Assembly: GCA_947044365.1 (NCBI GenBank)
Contig: OX345640.1
Span: forward strand, 4,018,001 to 4,082,000
DNA: 64,000 bases
Direction: 5' to 3'
Source of the DNA: Petrosia ficiformis
Taxonomy: Eukaryota > Porifera > Demospongiae > Haplosclerida > Petrosiidae
Part shown: positions 24,601-36,070 of the stretch, one piece after another
Layout: the number at the start of each line of letters is the position of its first letter
Numbering within the stretch: the first letter of the stretch is position 1
Translations under genes and position numbers: made by a program
Notes under the pieces: model-generated
Told to the model about the DNA's origin: nothing
What the model saw: the letters and a program-made list of their open reading frames with translations, nothing else
Database searches by the model: none

Positions 24601-26494
24601 CGAGTGTAGTGAAATCTCGACCTTAGTTTGTATATATATATATATGTGGTTTTGTCACACTTAGGAATGCAATAATTAAACGTATGACGACAGGCATGTT
24701 AATTCGTAGACCGCGTGTACTGTTGATGGCGTACTGCTCTACTGTAGAGACGAGTGAGGAACCTACAAGTGAGGGAGCTACAGCACGCCTTCGACGCCTA
24801 GCTACACTGAGAAAAAGAAGCAAAGTGCGGGAGCTACAGAAGAGGCCAAGACAGAGGAGAAATTAAGAGGTAGAGAACAGAAACAGCGAGATCTAAATGA
24901 GTGTAAACGACAGGCAAGACAATTCTTTTTGTATGTTAGCATCATCGCAAGGATCACAAGATGACAAATCACTAAATTCTCTCTTCTTTCCTGCCATTAT
25001 AAGTGTCAAAGTCAAATATTGTGTGACTAAAACCACACCTTTCTGAATATTAATTGACTATAGTGTAGTGCGAGCGAGGCAGTCTGCACATACGTATTCC
25101 TAGTAATGTTATATTTATATAGTCTCATATGGTATAAAAAGTGTTAGGTGTATAGGGTTTTTGGTCTCCATTGCCATGGCAACTAGCTGTAATATATTAT
25201 ATACTCCAAAAACTATTACATTCAACCACTTCAACAGAAAGGCTTCATTATATTATAAACTAGTTTATGGTTACAAAGTCAATTAAGATTGCTTTTATGT
25301 ATTTACACAAATCAGAGTATGGGCAAGGAGTCTAAATGTGTTAAACCCCACCTACTTGCCTAGTATGACGTGCCGTTTGTAACAGTGGAAACTCTATTAT
25401 TTGCGCATGCACATAATATTAACAAAATATGTTAGCATGACAAAGTGGGGGGGTTTGGGGGGCGGAGCCTCCCCAGTTTAGGCCCTGGGATCGTTAGGGT
25501 TATCATCCATGTTGTTTGCGCATGCTCACATTTGTATTATCAGTGACATTAGTTTGTTACAAACGGCACGCCATAGCCTAGGAGTGAATAGACCACACTT
25601 ACATGGAGTTTAACATCATAAGATGTATTTCTTCTCACTCAAGCATGAAATTATAGTATTGTGTTTGTATAAGAGTTTGTTAGGGTAATTTAGGCTAATA
25701 TAGCTACAATATAATCCTTATATGAAGTAATAATCGTTACTACTTTGGAATAATCATCTTATAATAATTGTTTGTTTGTATACCTTGATCCGGAGATAAC
25801 AGTGTGTAGTAGTATACAGGAAAAGTATCACAATGAATGTTGTCATTACCCACAGATCACTACCAAACAGCACAGTGAAAACATTAACATTACCCTTAGC
25901 ATCTTCCACTATCAGGGAACACCATCCACCACCTCCATGTTCAGTGTTACCAAGTCTTCCAGTCACTACAAGCCAAACTGACACAACAAAAGGCAGGCCC
26001 CAACAAATTACATAGGCGCTCCTGACCAACAATTGTGATAAACGTCGTCCTGTGTCCACAACTAATATATACACATAGAGAGCAAGTACAAGTGTCCATA
26101 AAATAGATGCATTTGTGAAAAACATAGCAAAGAATGCTTGGGTCTTACATAATCCAATGTAACTGCTACAAGGCAATGGCAGGCTGTGGTTTACATCATG
26201 ACAGTGATCAATGTACTGTCCAAAATGAACGACAGCTCCAATAAAGTTACTGCACCCAACACCAAAATCACCAATTGAAAGATGTAACAGGATAAATCTT
26301 GCCTTTGTTCTGATGTCTTTAAATATAATGTAAGATAGTATAATTAAAAGTGCACCACTTATAGAACAGGCGCTCATAAAGGAGGAAATAATTCTGGCTG
26401 TTGTTACACTAGTGTAGTCTATCTCAGGATGTTGAGGAGTGATGTTCTTAGAAATTGGTCCATTGTCGTTTCTTAACAGATACAGCAAAGACAT
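21689..26494 (-). CDS. GPR157: GPR157-like seven-transmembrane receptor
   Basis: Exons 5' to 3': 26494-25784, 23689-23492, 21922-21689; 711+198+234 nt gives 380 aa plus stop, all junctions phase 0. Seven hydrophobic segments are visible, roughly at residues 33-57, 66-88, 115-143, 155-177, 205-235, 258-283 and 293-316. Matches to vertebrate GPR157 include DIRTKARFILLHLS after TM1, FTNASILWTLVLALYVYIL in TM3, CWGLPFVVSVWL in TM4, GWCSL in loop 2, KFLLIPLFFLLFR in TM6 and GQGLVNGFIFCLLTP in TM7. After TM7 come basic and Cys residues (RVRRKICPC) and a Ser/Thr-rich tail ending SDED, likely phosphorylation sites. GPR157 signals through Gq at cilia in vertebrates; ligand unknown here. Divergent from MAEA by 124 bp. 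Introns 1 and 2 contain MITEs and a poly-C run. Confidence 0.9.
21978..22230. mobile_element. MITE, TCACATTCAYSATGACCTC family
   Basis: Starts CTCACATTCACAATGTCCTC, ends GAGGTCATGGTGAATGTGAA; ~250 bp with the family's interior phrase ATTGATATTTGACATACACA. In intron 2 of the receptor gene. Confidence 0.8.
22245..23073. mobile_element. Fold-back element with long inverted repeats (GGTGTGGAAA family)
   Basis: Left end GGTGTGGAAATAATGCTGGA and right end TCCAGCATAATTGGCCGTTT then CCACACCACTG. Inverted similarity continues inward through TTTCTCTGG, TCAGCCACCT and GATAGTTCTT on the left. About 830 bp, no transposase. Small relatives at 47432-47602 and, as a fragment, 27660-27727. Confidence 0.75.
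23157..23447. repeat. GGGTTTCAT-ended element with poly-C tract
   Basis: Ends AGGGTTTCATACAGAGG and TTTATGAAACCCTG. Includes a run of C at 23402-23420 that creates a spurious Gly-rich ORF end. Confidence 0.55.
24684..24960 (+). pseudogene. Possible transposon coding remnant, frameshifted
   Basis: One frame (24684-24866) reads RRPRVLLMAYCS and then a basic ATARLRRLATLRKRSK stretch. A second frame carries on as EEAKTEEKLRGREQKQRDLN to about 24945. The two overlap, as if a frameshift split one Arg/Glu-rich coding stretch. Locally more GC-rich than its surroundings. No family identified; a 5' exon of an unknown gene is the alternative. Confidence 0.3.
25351..25588. mobile_element. Small TIR element (GCCGTTTGTAAC family)
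   Basis: Left GACGTGCCGTTTGTAACAG and right TGTTACAAACGGCACGCC are inverse complements, and ATTTGCGCATGCACA is echoed by TTTGCGCATGCTCACA. About 240 bp in intron 1-side upstream sequence of the receptor's exon 1 end. Confidence 0.65.
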
Positions 26495-26618
26495 GATTAG
26501 CTATACAACACTTACCACATTACCGCCTGGCTATAGCTAGCTATAAATTGCTTGTTGACTTAATTAATAATTATTAATTAATTGCCCTAAAGTGGGTGTG
26601 GTTAAGACTATTTACAAA
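26495..26618. promoter_or_regulatory. Compact bidirectional promoter between GPR157-like gene and MAEA
   Basis: Only 124 bp separate the divergent start codons. Contains TAGCTAGCTATA and AATTAATAATTATTAATTAA palindromic stretches. Sharing of control elements is inferred from spacing. Confidence 0.6.
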
Positions 26619-29600
26619 ATGGCTGCTGGGATGAGAGATGAAGTAACTGCTTTGGAACACTCTACTCTGAAAGTTAGAGTTAACTTCCATCCATGACCAA
26701 ATATAATTATAAACTGTTACTGTTCTGTCTTTGTGAATAATACAGGTTCCTTATGAGTTGCTGAACAAGAAGTTCAGAACTATTCAAAAATTGGTTGACA
26801 AAGAGGTCTCTCATGTGAGTTCATCACTGTCTGATCTCACAACATGTACTGATAATACATTGTCAACCAACGAAGATATGATAACATCAATAGATGGTGT
26901 AGCACAAAGAATCAATATACTAAAACGAAAGGTTTGTCTTTTGTTGTGTACATGTGAGAGTCTGGTTTCAGCTGTTTGTTCCTGTGTTTAATTTCCAAGT
27001 AATGTAGCATCAGTTGAATGTTGAGATTTTTAATGGGCGTTAGTTTTGATTACAGTACTAGTCTCTATTTTCAGTACAGATGTTTAGAGCTAATGTATTT
27101 AGTAAGGGAAGGATATTCACTATAAGCTCATGTTTGATTACAGATTAAAGTATGCTATTAGTATAGGAAAGAGGAATTGGAAATGGAATTGACCATTGGT
27201 GACTTGGATCACATAGAATTCAATGCTAAAAATTATGTTGTAAAAGTGACGAGAATGATGTTTCATTAATGACTGTGTCAGCTAGGGTTTTTCTTTACTG
27301 ATTTTAGCAAGCCTAGTTCAACACTGGAGATATATTAAAAAAGGTTCACATCACTTCATATAAGAGGTACACGACACAGATGAAATCAATATGTGATTCA
27401 ATTCTTTTTGCATTTCCTCTCCCTTTCTCTATTGATGGTATTACTAAAGAGAAGAGTGTTATTCTTGTTGTATCTCTGCCAAGTGAAGAAAGCCTGTGAA
27501 TTTTACAGTACTAGTCCACTGAGCTACTGAGTAACTACAAACAGTTGATACTAGACTCAATCCTGTTGGGTTTGAGGTTACAGTCTCCCATACTTCTAGC
27601 AACATGTTTTACTACTCATAATATTTCAACTTCTCATTTCTGGTAAATTTAAACTGAGCTGTGCAGGACAAGGGTGTTGAAAATAGGCCAAAACGTCTGG
27701 CAATTAGCTCAGTATTTCCACACCCCTGAAAGGAGAATTCATAATTTCTGTAATTTGATACGTGTATCTAATTATCAGTCAATTCTTTTATTTGTTTATC
27801 TTCTTATAGGTGGAAGAGGGGCTAGAAGATGAGTTAGAATGTTCTAGGTTATGTAAATCACGTATTGATCATCTTAAACCATACACATCAGGAGAGCAAT
27901 CAGATGGTGTAATGACAGCATGGAGAAAGATCAGACTGGATCGCATGTTAGTGGATCACTTCCTTAGAGAGGGACATTATTCTACGGCCATTTCATTGGC
28001 CAATGCATCAGACTTGATTGTGAGTAGATAAACCTTTGAATATCAGCAGATGGTATGTCACATTACATATGATATACACTATGACATACTGTATATACCA
28101 TCTACATAATGCTAATATACAGTGTTTAATGCCCTAATGATTAGGGATAGACTTGATTACACTCACTACATGTATAATTATACTTGTCCTATATTTAAAG
28201 GAAGGAGATAATTATGTTAGTAGCTAATAATTATAGTATGAGGAAGTTGTAGACCCAAACTCTGCTACATCCTCAGTTCGTCCCATCTAAAGAAGCCACA
28301 TAGTTTGTTCAGTTTTCTCAAGTGAGAGATTCATATCTACCTACTCAGTAGTTGGTGAGTTAGTCTGGGTACCAGCCCCTTCACTTGAGGATGAAGTGTC
28401 TGACTCAAGCCAGCATCTGACTTTGTGCAGCAGGAATTCAATTAAGCGAAAGGGCCGGGTACCCAAACTATGTCTAGTTCAGCTACTATTTCCTTCCTTC
28501 ATTTTGCAAGCATTCTGCATCTAGAGTTAGTTCACATGGCATCTGTGTCTTGTGTGGTGTGGTCAACATATAGTAACTTGGTTAATTGTCTTGCTTATTC
28601 ACGTGAGAGTTACACACTTTTGTTTTTTCATTGATGCACTCCTGATGCTATATACATGTATAATGTATAGATGTAGGAACATGTTTCTTAGTGGTAATGG
28701 TAGTGGGAGGAGGAGAGGGCACATGTAGAGGGAGAGAAGGTGTGTGTATTATTGTAGTACATCATTCATGACATACATGTATACTATAGACATATTTTAT
28801 AGCAAAATGTTGGCACAGAGGGCATGTGCTCCTTGTCCCATGTTACTGTACTTATATTCATAATGTGTTTCAAATGTTGGTGGTAAACATACACGCCTAG
28901 CGCCATATCCTGCACGTGATACAAATGGGGAAAAAAGCTTACTACATGTATATACTAGACGGCTGTTGAAAAGGAGGTGAAGTATCTTATAAGTAGAGTG
29001 AGAGAAATGGATGCTGTTCATTTCATGAGCAACTAACCTTCCTCAGAAGTTCTTGTGAAGTCTATCTGTCGTTGTTGTAGCCTGTAGCCTTTTCTTTTTG
29101 GGCTGCAACTTATTTTATATACATTGTACTTCAATATTCTTCGTTGCCTCTTGAGGTAGTGAAGCAAGCGATGTTGATCTGGTTCTCTTTATGGGATGTA
29201 GGCTCACTACAGCTGCCTTTCCTTTTCCTAACTCATTAGTGTATGCATGTGCATTGGGCGCAGTTTGTTGGTAGATTTTTGTGTATCGTCAGCCACTTAG
29301 CGCCTCCACCTTGTTTGCTTAGTGTTTGCCCATATATGGGCATTTTGTGCAATTCATTGGACAAAGGTTGACACAGTGTTTTATATGGCAGTTGTATGCT
29401 CTTTCCTCGCCTTTGGCAGGGTTCATGCGCTCCTGGTACTACTTATGGACAGTATATTTATTTTTCTGAACATCAAAGGCTATCTAGTGTGATATTATTG
29501 CTCAGTCTACAAATTGCGAAATTGGTATTGCACAATCTGCAGAATGCTTGCCAATCTGCAGATTGGCAAGCATTCTATGGATCATCAGTTTGTGCAACAC

Positions 29601-32600
29601 AATCTGCAGATAATGCAAATTCCCAGGTTGCTGGAACATGTATAATAATCTGAAACTTCCTTATAATTTTATTCATTATTACTTGAATTTAGATAATGCA
29701 AATTAATGTTGTTTTTGTTTCCAGGATCTTGTTGATGTTAATGTGTTTCAACTTTGTCAACGTGTGGAAGAAGGTCTTAAATCTCACAACACTGGTCCCT
29801 GTTTGGCATGGTGTCATGACAACCGTTCAAAATTAAGGAGGCTAAAGAGCTCATTAGAGTATCGAGTGAGGCTCCAAGATTTCATTGAATTGATTAGACA
29901 AGAAAGAAGACTTGATGCTGTAAAGTATGTATATACAAATCACAATAGACATACATATAGGTTACACATCATTGGTGAGCAAACATGTAGTTCATGGGTA
30001 TGTCATTATAAAGATCTTTAGCACAGCTATGCCTTGCAGATTATATAGCAATTGTGGTGGGTGGGTAGGGGTGTGGTTTTTTTTAATTCCACTGCTTCGT
30101 GGAAAGAGTGTTTGAGGGCAAAGCCCATAGTGTATAAGCCCATAACTAGGCAGGTTAATGTTACAATCCCTAAGGTTCTGTATTTCACAGGAAGCAGTTA
30201 TGGACAGGGACATTTATTAGAGTTAAGTAGCACTTGGAGTGGGTGTTAAGGGCTTATAAGTCCTTCGGTACATCCAATTTAACCATGGAGATACATCATA
30301 GGCATAGCTTAAATGAAAGTTTTATAGCAACATTACAGACAAGTTTGCTAAGTAGATTCAGAGGACATTTAGAAACATCTAATAGATCACTCGACTATTA
30401 ATCTAAATCCATAATGGATATTTGCCCTAGTAAGCCATTGTAAGTACCCAAATTTCCAAGCTTAAGTTTTTGAATAGGTATTCTCAATTGCCCTAAGGCT
30501 ACTTGTTCATGTATGTGTACATGTACATTAATTTGTACACATTATAATCAGTACTTATCTTTTTTGTATCATAATTGTAGTTAGTGTTAATGTTATTGAT
30601 AATAATAATATTATTTGTTTAGATATGCTAAGAAACATCTATCTAATGGTGGAGAGGAGTTATTGGAGGATTTGAAGTCTGCTATGGCTCTTTTAGCGTT
30701 TAGTCCTGATACAAACTGCAAGAAATATAAAGTAAGTATAAAATATACTGTATACATAAAGATATAAATTAGTAAGAAGAGAGGAGCGTTCAATATACTT
30801 TATTATTTTTTTATTATACTGCATCTCACCAAATTACAGCCAATCAAATTGCTTGAAACTGATCACCTGACAGCATATTAAATCACTTATATTATGTGCC
30901 AAGAGTTATTGCACACCATTTACTGCACATGTGTGTTTGTGGGCACTTAGTAGAGCAGATTGCATGTACATAATTCACTTGACTTCGGTCCTTGATTATC
31001 TAATCTCAACCTTCCACCTTCATGCCACATTATAACACTCAATGCACTGCTACACATCACTGTTTTACATGAACACATGATTTCTTGTGTCATTAGCTAA
31101 CTAATGACAGTTCGTAGAATCGTATTACAACAGTTCAACAAAATTAATGTAGTTATTTTGTTAGCAACAGGTACATGTAGAATGTACATGTATATGTATG
31201 TGTAGATGTACATGTACAAATTGTACATGTGCAAATTTAAATAAGTTTTGTTGAAGTATTACATTCCTGGCTGCGTATCTCTCTGAGTCTCTGTTGTTGC
31301 AGAACATTTCCACTCCTGAATTATATGTTTAATAGAAATAATGAATAATCATAATATAGTGGGCTTGTGAAACAATTTCAAGTTACAATGAATACGATTA
31401 TGAATTTGTGTTGGAAGTAATATTCTCAGATTTTAGCTCTTGTAAACTAACTGAGTAAAGCTTTAAGTTGTTACAGTAGCTGATATTTGTAGTGTATAAT
31501 GTTTAAATTTCAGTATGACTACTATTGTTGATTTATATTCTATAGAGACTCTTTTCTCTTAAACGGTGGGAGGAACTGATAATACAGTTTCGAACAGAGA
31601 ATCTTGCCCTTTATCAGCTTAATAACCAATCTGTTCTCACTGCTACATTACAAGCTGGTCTGTCTGCTCTTAAGACTCCGTATCCATTTATTTTGTGTGT
31701 GTATACATGTATATAGTTATTCTATATTTATATAAAATTATATATAAACCAGAAGCTTGAAATGATTGCAAAGTATATGACTAACCACATCAAATGGTTG
31801 CTGAAAAAAGATCAAAAATAACAAAACATTAGTATAGCACAAAATTAACAGAAACCAGATACTATCACTACTTTTGTTATATTAGTGATTTAAGAAGTAC
31901 AATAGCTTTTGTGCAACTCTTGAACCACAGATAGATGTACTTGCATTTTGTGTAGGATGAGCATTCCTATAAAATCCCATGGTTCACTGTTTATATCCTT
32001 AATTAAATTGGCATTTTCTCAAAGTCTATTGAATTTTGAGCAGCCATAATCATTTTTTGGTCAGTCATACCCTTCATAATATAACAAAATATAATGTGTT
32101 CACAATTCAGTACTGTGTGGAGTATATTTTCTCATCATATCTATGTAGTTAAACGTCATTCACGTGCACTTTAGCCTCAGGAAAATGTTCATAACTTTAG
32201 TTTGGATACAACAATCTTTTTACCTTCACAATTTTCATATACTTATCCTTCCTGTTCTTTTTTGTGTATATTTTATTGAGTTACAGTATAATCATGTATT
32301 AACCTTTTGACATTAAACTATACACTATGTGACTATAGTACATATAAATTCGTCATATCCTAATTTCTAGGTCATCATGAATGTGAACAGACTTCACTAA
32401 ATGTGTAGTCTTCATAGCTATGTTATTATAATTTGATTCCAATATTTCCTTAATTCAATATTGCATTTAGTTTATGTTATAAACAAATGGAACAGAATCT
32501 TCAATGTCCAGTATGTTCTACTCTATTCAACGAGCTAGCCTCTGCATTACCCTACTCACACAGCTCTCAATCTTATCTTATTTGTAGAATATCTGGAGAA

Positions 32601-33630
32601 CCTATGAATGAACACAACCCACCTATGTTGTTACCTAATGGATATGTGTATGGAGAACAGGTAATGTTTATCTCTACTAGAGGTCCATTCACATTGAAAG
32701 ATGTCATTAATGTTTTCTTGTATCTCTTCGTACACCCCATTATTTTTGTGCATGTCAAATTTCTATCACTGTTCAGTTAGAGTATAATGAAAATATTATT
32801 TCAAGCCTATCACTGGTGAAGCACTTCTTGAAACAATGTACAATCCAGATGAAGGGTGTAACTACAAATACACATGGTACATTTACATGTACATAGAAGT
32901 CATCACAGCCAACCATCATTAATTAGTGTTGTTTTAGTTAACTACAACTATAACTAACACCCTTTTTAGTAAGGCAATGTGACTTTTAGTTAACTGAACT
33001 GTAAATAAATTACGGGTCTACTGTAATAACTATAGCTAAGTAAAATGGCACTTTTAGTTAGTTAACTAAAACTAAACCTTTTTATATAGTAAGCCTAATA
33101 TTCTATAACTAAACTAAAAGTTAGAGAAACTATATAGCCATACTATAATAACTATAACTAAAAGTGGTCATTATTATCACAACACTATCATAAATGTGTT
33201 TACAGTTTTCATAGCCTAATGTCATCATGAGTGTTCTAGTATGAATAATGCCTGGTAAAGGAACAATGTACACTTCATGTAAAGGGTTTAGCTACAAATA
33301 GGCATGTGTAGTAGTCTGGCTTTTATTTGGTTGTTGCCTTCCAAGTTTGGGGGCTTGGTTTTAAATTTTAAAGTAGGTATGTATAGTAAAATTTTCTCCC
33401 TTAGAAGTCACAAGAAAACCTTTCTTGTCGGTTGAATAGTTTAATGGGTGTGCTATGTCCCCCATGAAGAGATTTGCAGTTAAAGACCAATGTATCACCT
33501 TACTGCTATTTCTGTGTATATTATGTAGGCTTTACTTAAATTGTCCCAAGAGAATGGTGAGATGATAACATGTCCCAGAACTGGAGCGATTGTCAGTTTC
33601 AATGATGTCAAGAAAGTTTTTGTCATGTGA
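26619..33630 (+). CDS. MAEA: MAEA, CTLH/GID ubiquitin-ligase subunit
   Basis: Exons 26619-26672, 26746-26931, 27810-28019, 29725-29924, 30623-30731, 31546-31679, 32471-32660, 33529-33630; 1185 nt, 394 aa plus stop (human MAEA is 396 aa). Matches to human MAEA run end to end: [15 protein letters not shown] near the start, then [16 protein letters not shown] in the LisH region, [17 protein letters not shown] in [19 protein letters not shown], and [11 protein letters not shown] before the C-terminal RING-like domain. That domain has CPVC (310-313), [20 protein letters not shown] and TCPRTG. Human PMAHC reads PYSHS here, so one Cys is lost while the His remains. MAEA pairs with RMND5A in the CTLH E3 ligase (yeast Gid9/Fyv10), in nucleus and cytoplasm. 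Introns 3 and 7 hold MITEs and a 36-bp palindrome. Confidence 0.96.
28361..28471. repeat. Small inverted-repeat element
   Basis: Left GTCTGGGTACCAGCCCCTTC and right GAAAGGGCCGGGTACCCAAAC are imperfect inverse complements enclosing ~70 bp. In MAEA intron 3. Confidence 0.5.
29541..29576. repeat. Perfect 36-bp palindrome
   Basis: AGAATGCTTGCCAATCTG followed directly by its exact inverse complement. In MAEA intron 3, in a patch that repeats CACAATCTGCAG at 29531 and 29600. Confidence 0.95.
32155..32396. mobile_element. MITE, TCACATTCAYSATGACCTC family
   Basis: Diverged left end CATTCACGTGCACTTTAGCC, well-kept right end GGTCATCATGAATGTGAAC; ~240 bp. MAEA intron 6. Confidence 0.7.
32925..33186 (-). 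mobile_element. hAT-like MITE (AGTGTTG family), inverted copy
   Basis: Same interior as 11688-11959 in the opposite direction. Flanks ATCATTAA (left) and ATCATAAA (right) look like an 8-bp target duplication. MAEA intron 7. Confidence 0.7.
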
Positions 33631-34454
33631 AACGGACAGCTGTATAATTATTATTTATTATTATTTATTATGTAGAGAACACAAACATTAGTTGTACAAA
33701 ATAATAATAGTATTCGTTAAAGATTTTTAGTTTTAATGAAGGAGTGCTTAATATTAACTGGAAAATTCAAGCATGATACAAACTGCATTAACAATTACAT
33801 GAAACTTCATTTCCTCACACTTTCCATGGTTCCCAACTTGTTATCGTCTCGAAAAGCTTTTCTTCCTGTGTTTTATCTAGTTTCATCTAGTTTCATCTAG
33901 GCTTAAAATAAACTAGCACATTTTATTTCTGCCCAGAATAATGATGATAGTTAAAATTGCCATACTACTTAAACAACACTTTGAGATTATTGTAGTGTAA
34001 ACATTGGTGGAGGAACTACTGCTCCTGGAGTATGTATCTCCGTTCAAACTGTTTGGTACATTAGGCCCATGATGACAAAAAAAAATTCATTCCACGTGCC
34101 CTGAATATTGTACAATATATATGACTCATGTGTAAGTGTGGTATAGCTCTATATTCATTAGATTCAAGAACAACAATCATACAGGTGCAAAATCGGATAA
34201 AAATAAAATCAAATCAACTAGCCCCAGATAAAATCAACTTAGTTTTATGCATCACATAAAATAAACCGAGGAATAGAGTACACTGTGTACACAATTAAGA
34301 ACCAGCCTCTCCCCTTTATGACAGGCCGGCTGATCTGATTGTCAAAAATTAAGGAGAAAGGCTGGTTCACCAGACTGCAATACATATGCAATTCATTATC
34401 CAGCAAACACGTGCAGTACATGTATTACATTTAAATTCAAAGTTGCAAAATATA
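33631..34454. other. Intergenic region after MAEA
   Basis: AT-rich; includes ATTATTATTTATTATT runs at 33647-33672, a triple TTTCATCTAG repeat near 33880 and a hairpin at about 34305-34370 (ACCAGCCTCTC / AGGCTGGT). No gene seen. Confidence 0.6.
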
Positions 34455-34799
34455 TTGGCATTTTATAAATTGCAGAACTTTACATTTAGCAAATCAGATT
34501 ATATTTATTTCTAATCAATAATAATTATTATGATGTAGTCATAATTATATACCTATCAAACATATCAATTGCACATATCCTATTACAGCTCATTTATTAA
34601 AATTGAGTTGTGGATAATTTGAATGACGTTCTTTATATCTTCCATTATGTTGAACATCTTTTAATTTTTGTCTATGCTCAAATGGCATGCACATTTGAAC
34701 TTTTTTCCAGTTTCATCAGTGACTTGAACATTTAGTTTCCCAAGCACACCAGTATCTGTTCCTTCCTGCTGGTCAAGAACGGATTCCTCATTTTTGATT
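34455..34799 (-). pseudogene. Truncated, frameshifted copy of GGCT 3' half plus downstream flank
   Basis: Matches 44336-44766, which covers the GGCT 3' flank and C-terminal coding half. The copy has lost about 85 bp (residues corresponding to CSCYYINDKFPIGLPS and beyond), is out of frame after that point, and meets a stop. The 5' half of the gene is absent: the match ends where the 12-bp satellite begins at 34805. Non-functional. Confidence 0.9.
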
Positions 34800-34804
34800 A
34801 TCTA

Positions 34805-35885
34805 GTAACCAATCTGGTAACCGATTTAGTGATCGATCTGGTAACCGATTTGGTAGTCGATCTGGTAACAGATTTGGTAACCGATCTGGTAACCGATTTA
34901 GTGATCGATCTGGTAACCGATCTGGTAACCGATTTAGTAACCGATCTGGTAATCGATCAGGTGACGGATTTGGTAACCTGATCTGGTGACCAATTTAGTG
35001 ATCGATCTGGTGTATAACCGATTTGGTAACCGATCTGGTTACCGATTTAGTGATCGATCTGGTAACTCATCTGGTAACCGATTTAGTGATCGATCTGGTA
35101 ACCAATTTAGTGATCGATCTGGTAACCGATTTGGTAGCCTATCTGGTAACCGATCTGGTGACCGATTTGGTAACCAATCTGGTAACTGATCTGGTAACTG
35201 ATCAGGTAACCGATTTAGTGATTGATCTGGTAACCGATCTGGTAATCGATTTAGTGATCGATCTGGTAACTGATTTAGTGATCGATCTGGTAATTGATCT
35301 GGTAACCGATTTGGTAACCGATCTGGTAACTCATTTGGTAACCGATCTGGTAACCGATTTAGTGATTGATCTGGTAATCAATCTGGTGACTGATTTAGTG
35401 ATCCATCTGGTAACCGATTTGGTAACTGATCTGGTACCTCTTTCAGTAACCGATCTGGTAACCGATTTAGTGATCGATCTGGTAATCAATCTGGTGACCA
35501 ATTTGGTAACCGATCTGGTAACCAATTTGGTGATTGATCTGGTAACCGATTTAGTGATTGGTCTGGTAACCGATCTAGCCTGGTGACCGATTTGGTAACT
35601 GATCTGGTAACAGATTTAGTAACCGATTTGGTAACCGATTTTGCGATCGATCAGGTGACCGAATTGGTAACCGATCTGGTAATTGATCTGGTAATCGATT
35701 TGGTAACCGATCTGGTAATTCATTTGGTAACCGATTTAGTGATCGATCTGGTAATCAATCTGGTGACCGATTTGGTAACCGATCTGGTAAACAATTTAGT
35801 GATTGATCTGGTAACCGATTTAGTGATCGATCTGGTAACCGATTTAGTGATCGATCTGGTAACCGATTTGGTAACTGATCTGGTA
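34805..35885. repeat. 12-bp satellite, array 1
   Basis: About 90 copies of a unit such as GGTAACCGATCT, with variants GGTAACCGATTT, AGTGATCGATCT and GGTAACTGATCT. Units are a multiple of three long, so both strands show long spurious frames (Leu-Val-Thr-Asp or Ser-Val-Thr-Arg). No evidence that it encodes protein. Confidence 0.97.
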
Positions 35886-35904
35886 AGCAATTAATTATTA
35901 ATTA

Positions 35905-36070
35905 CTTGCTTATGCATCCTCACCCTGCACACACCTCCCTGGCGAGGATGGGTGCGTGCATGCATGCTCCCAGACCTGGCTGCACGTGCAGAAATTTGAG
36001 CTCCCTACCATAAGCCAGAGAAGACTGTGCATGTCATTTATCTCAAGACGAAGAAGATTCTGCATGTTAC
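35905..36070 (+). repeat. GC-richer conserved block, copy 1 of 3
   Basis: Begins CACCCTGCACACACCTCCCT and runs through GACGAAGAAGATTCTGCA. Nearly identical blocks are at 37310-37532 and 40250-40472. This copy is truncated before the GTACCAGGGAGGGACC part. Confidence 0.85.

Noticed and set aside
35023..35894. Leu-Val-Thr-Asp repeat ORFs in array 1
   Set aside because: Same cause as the ORFs of array 2.
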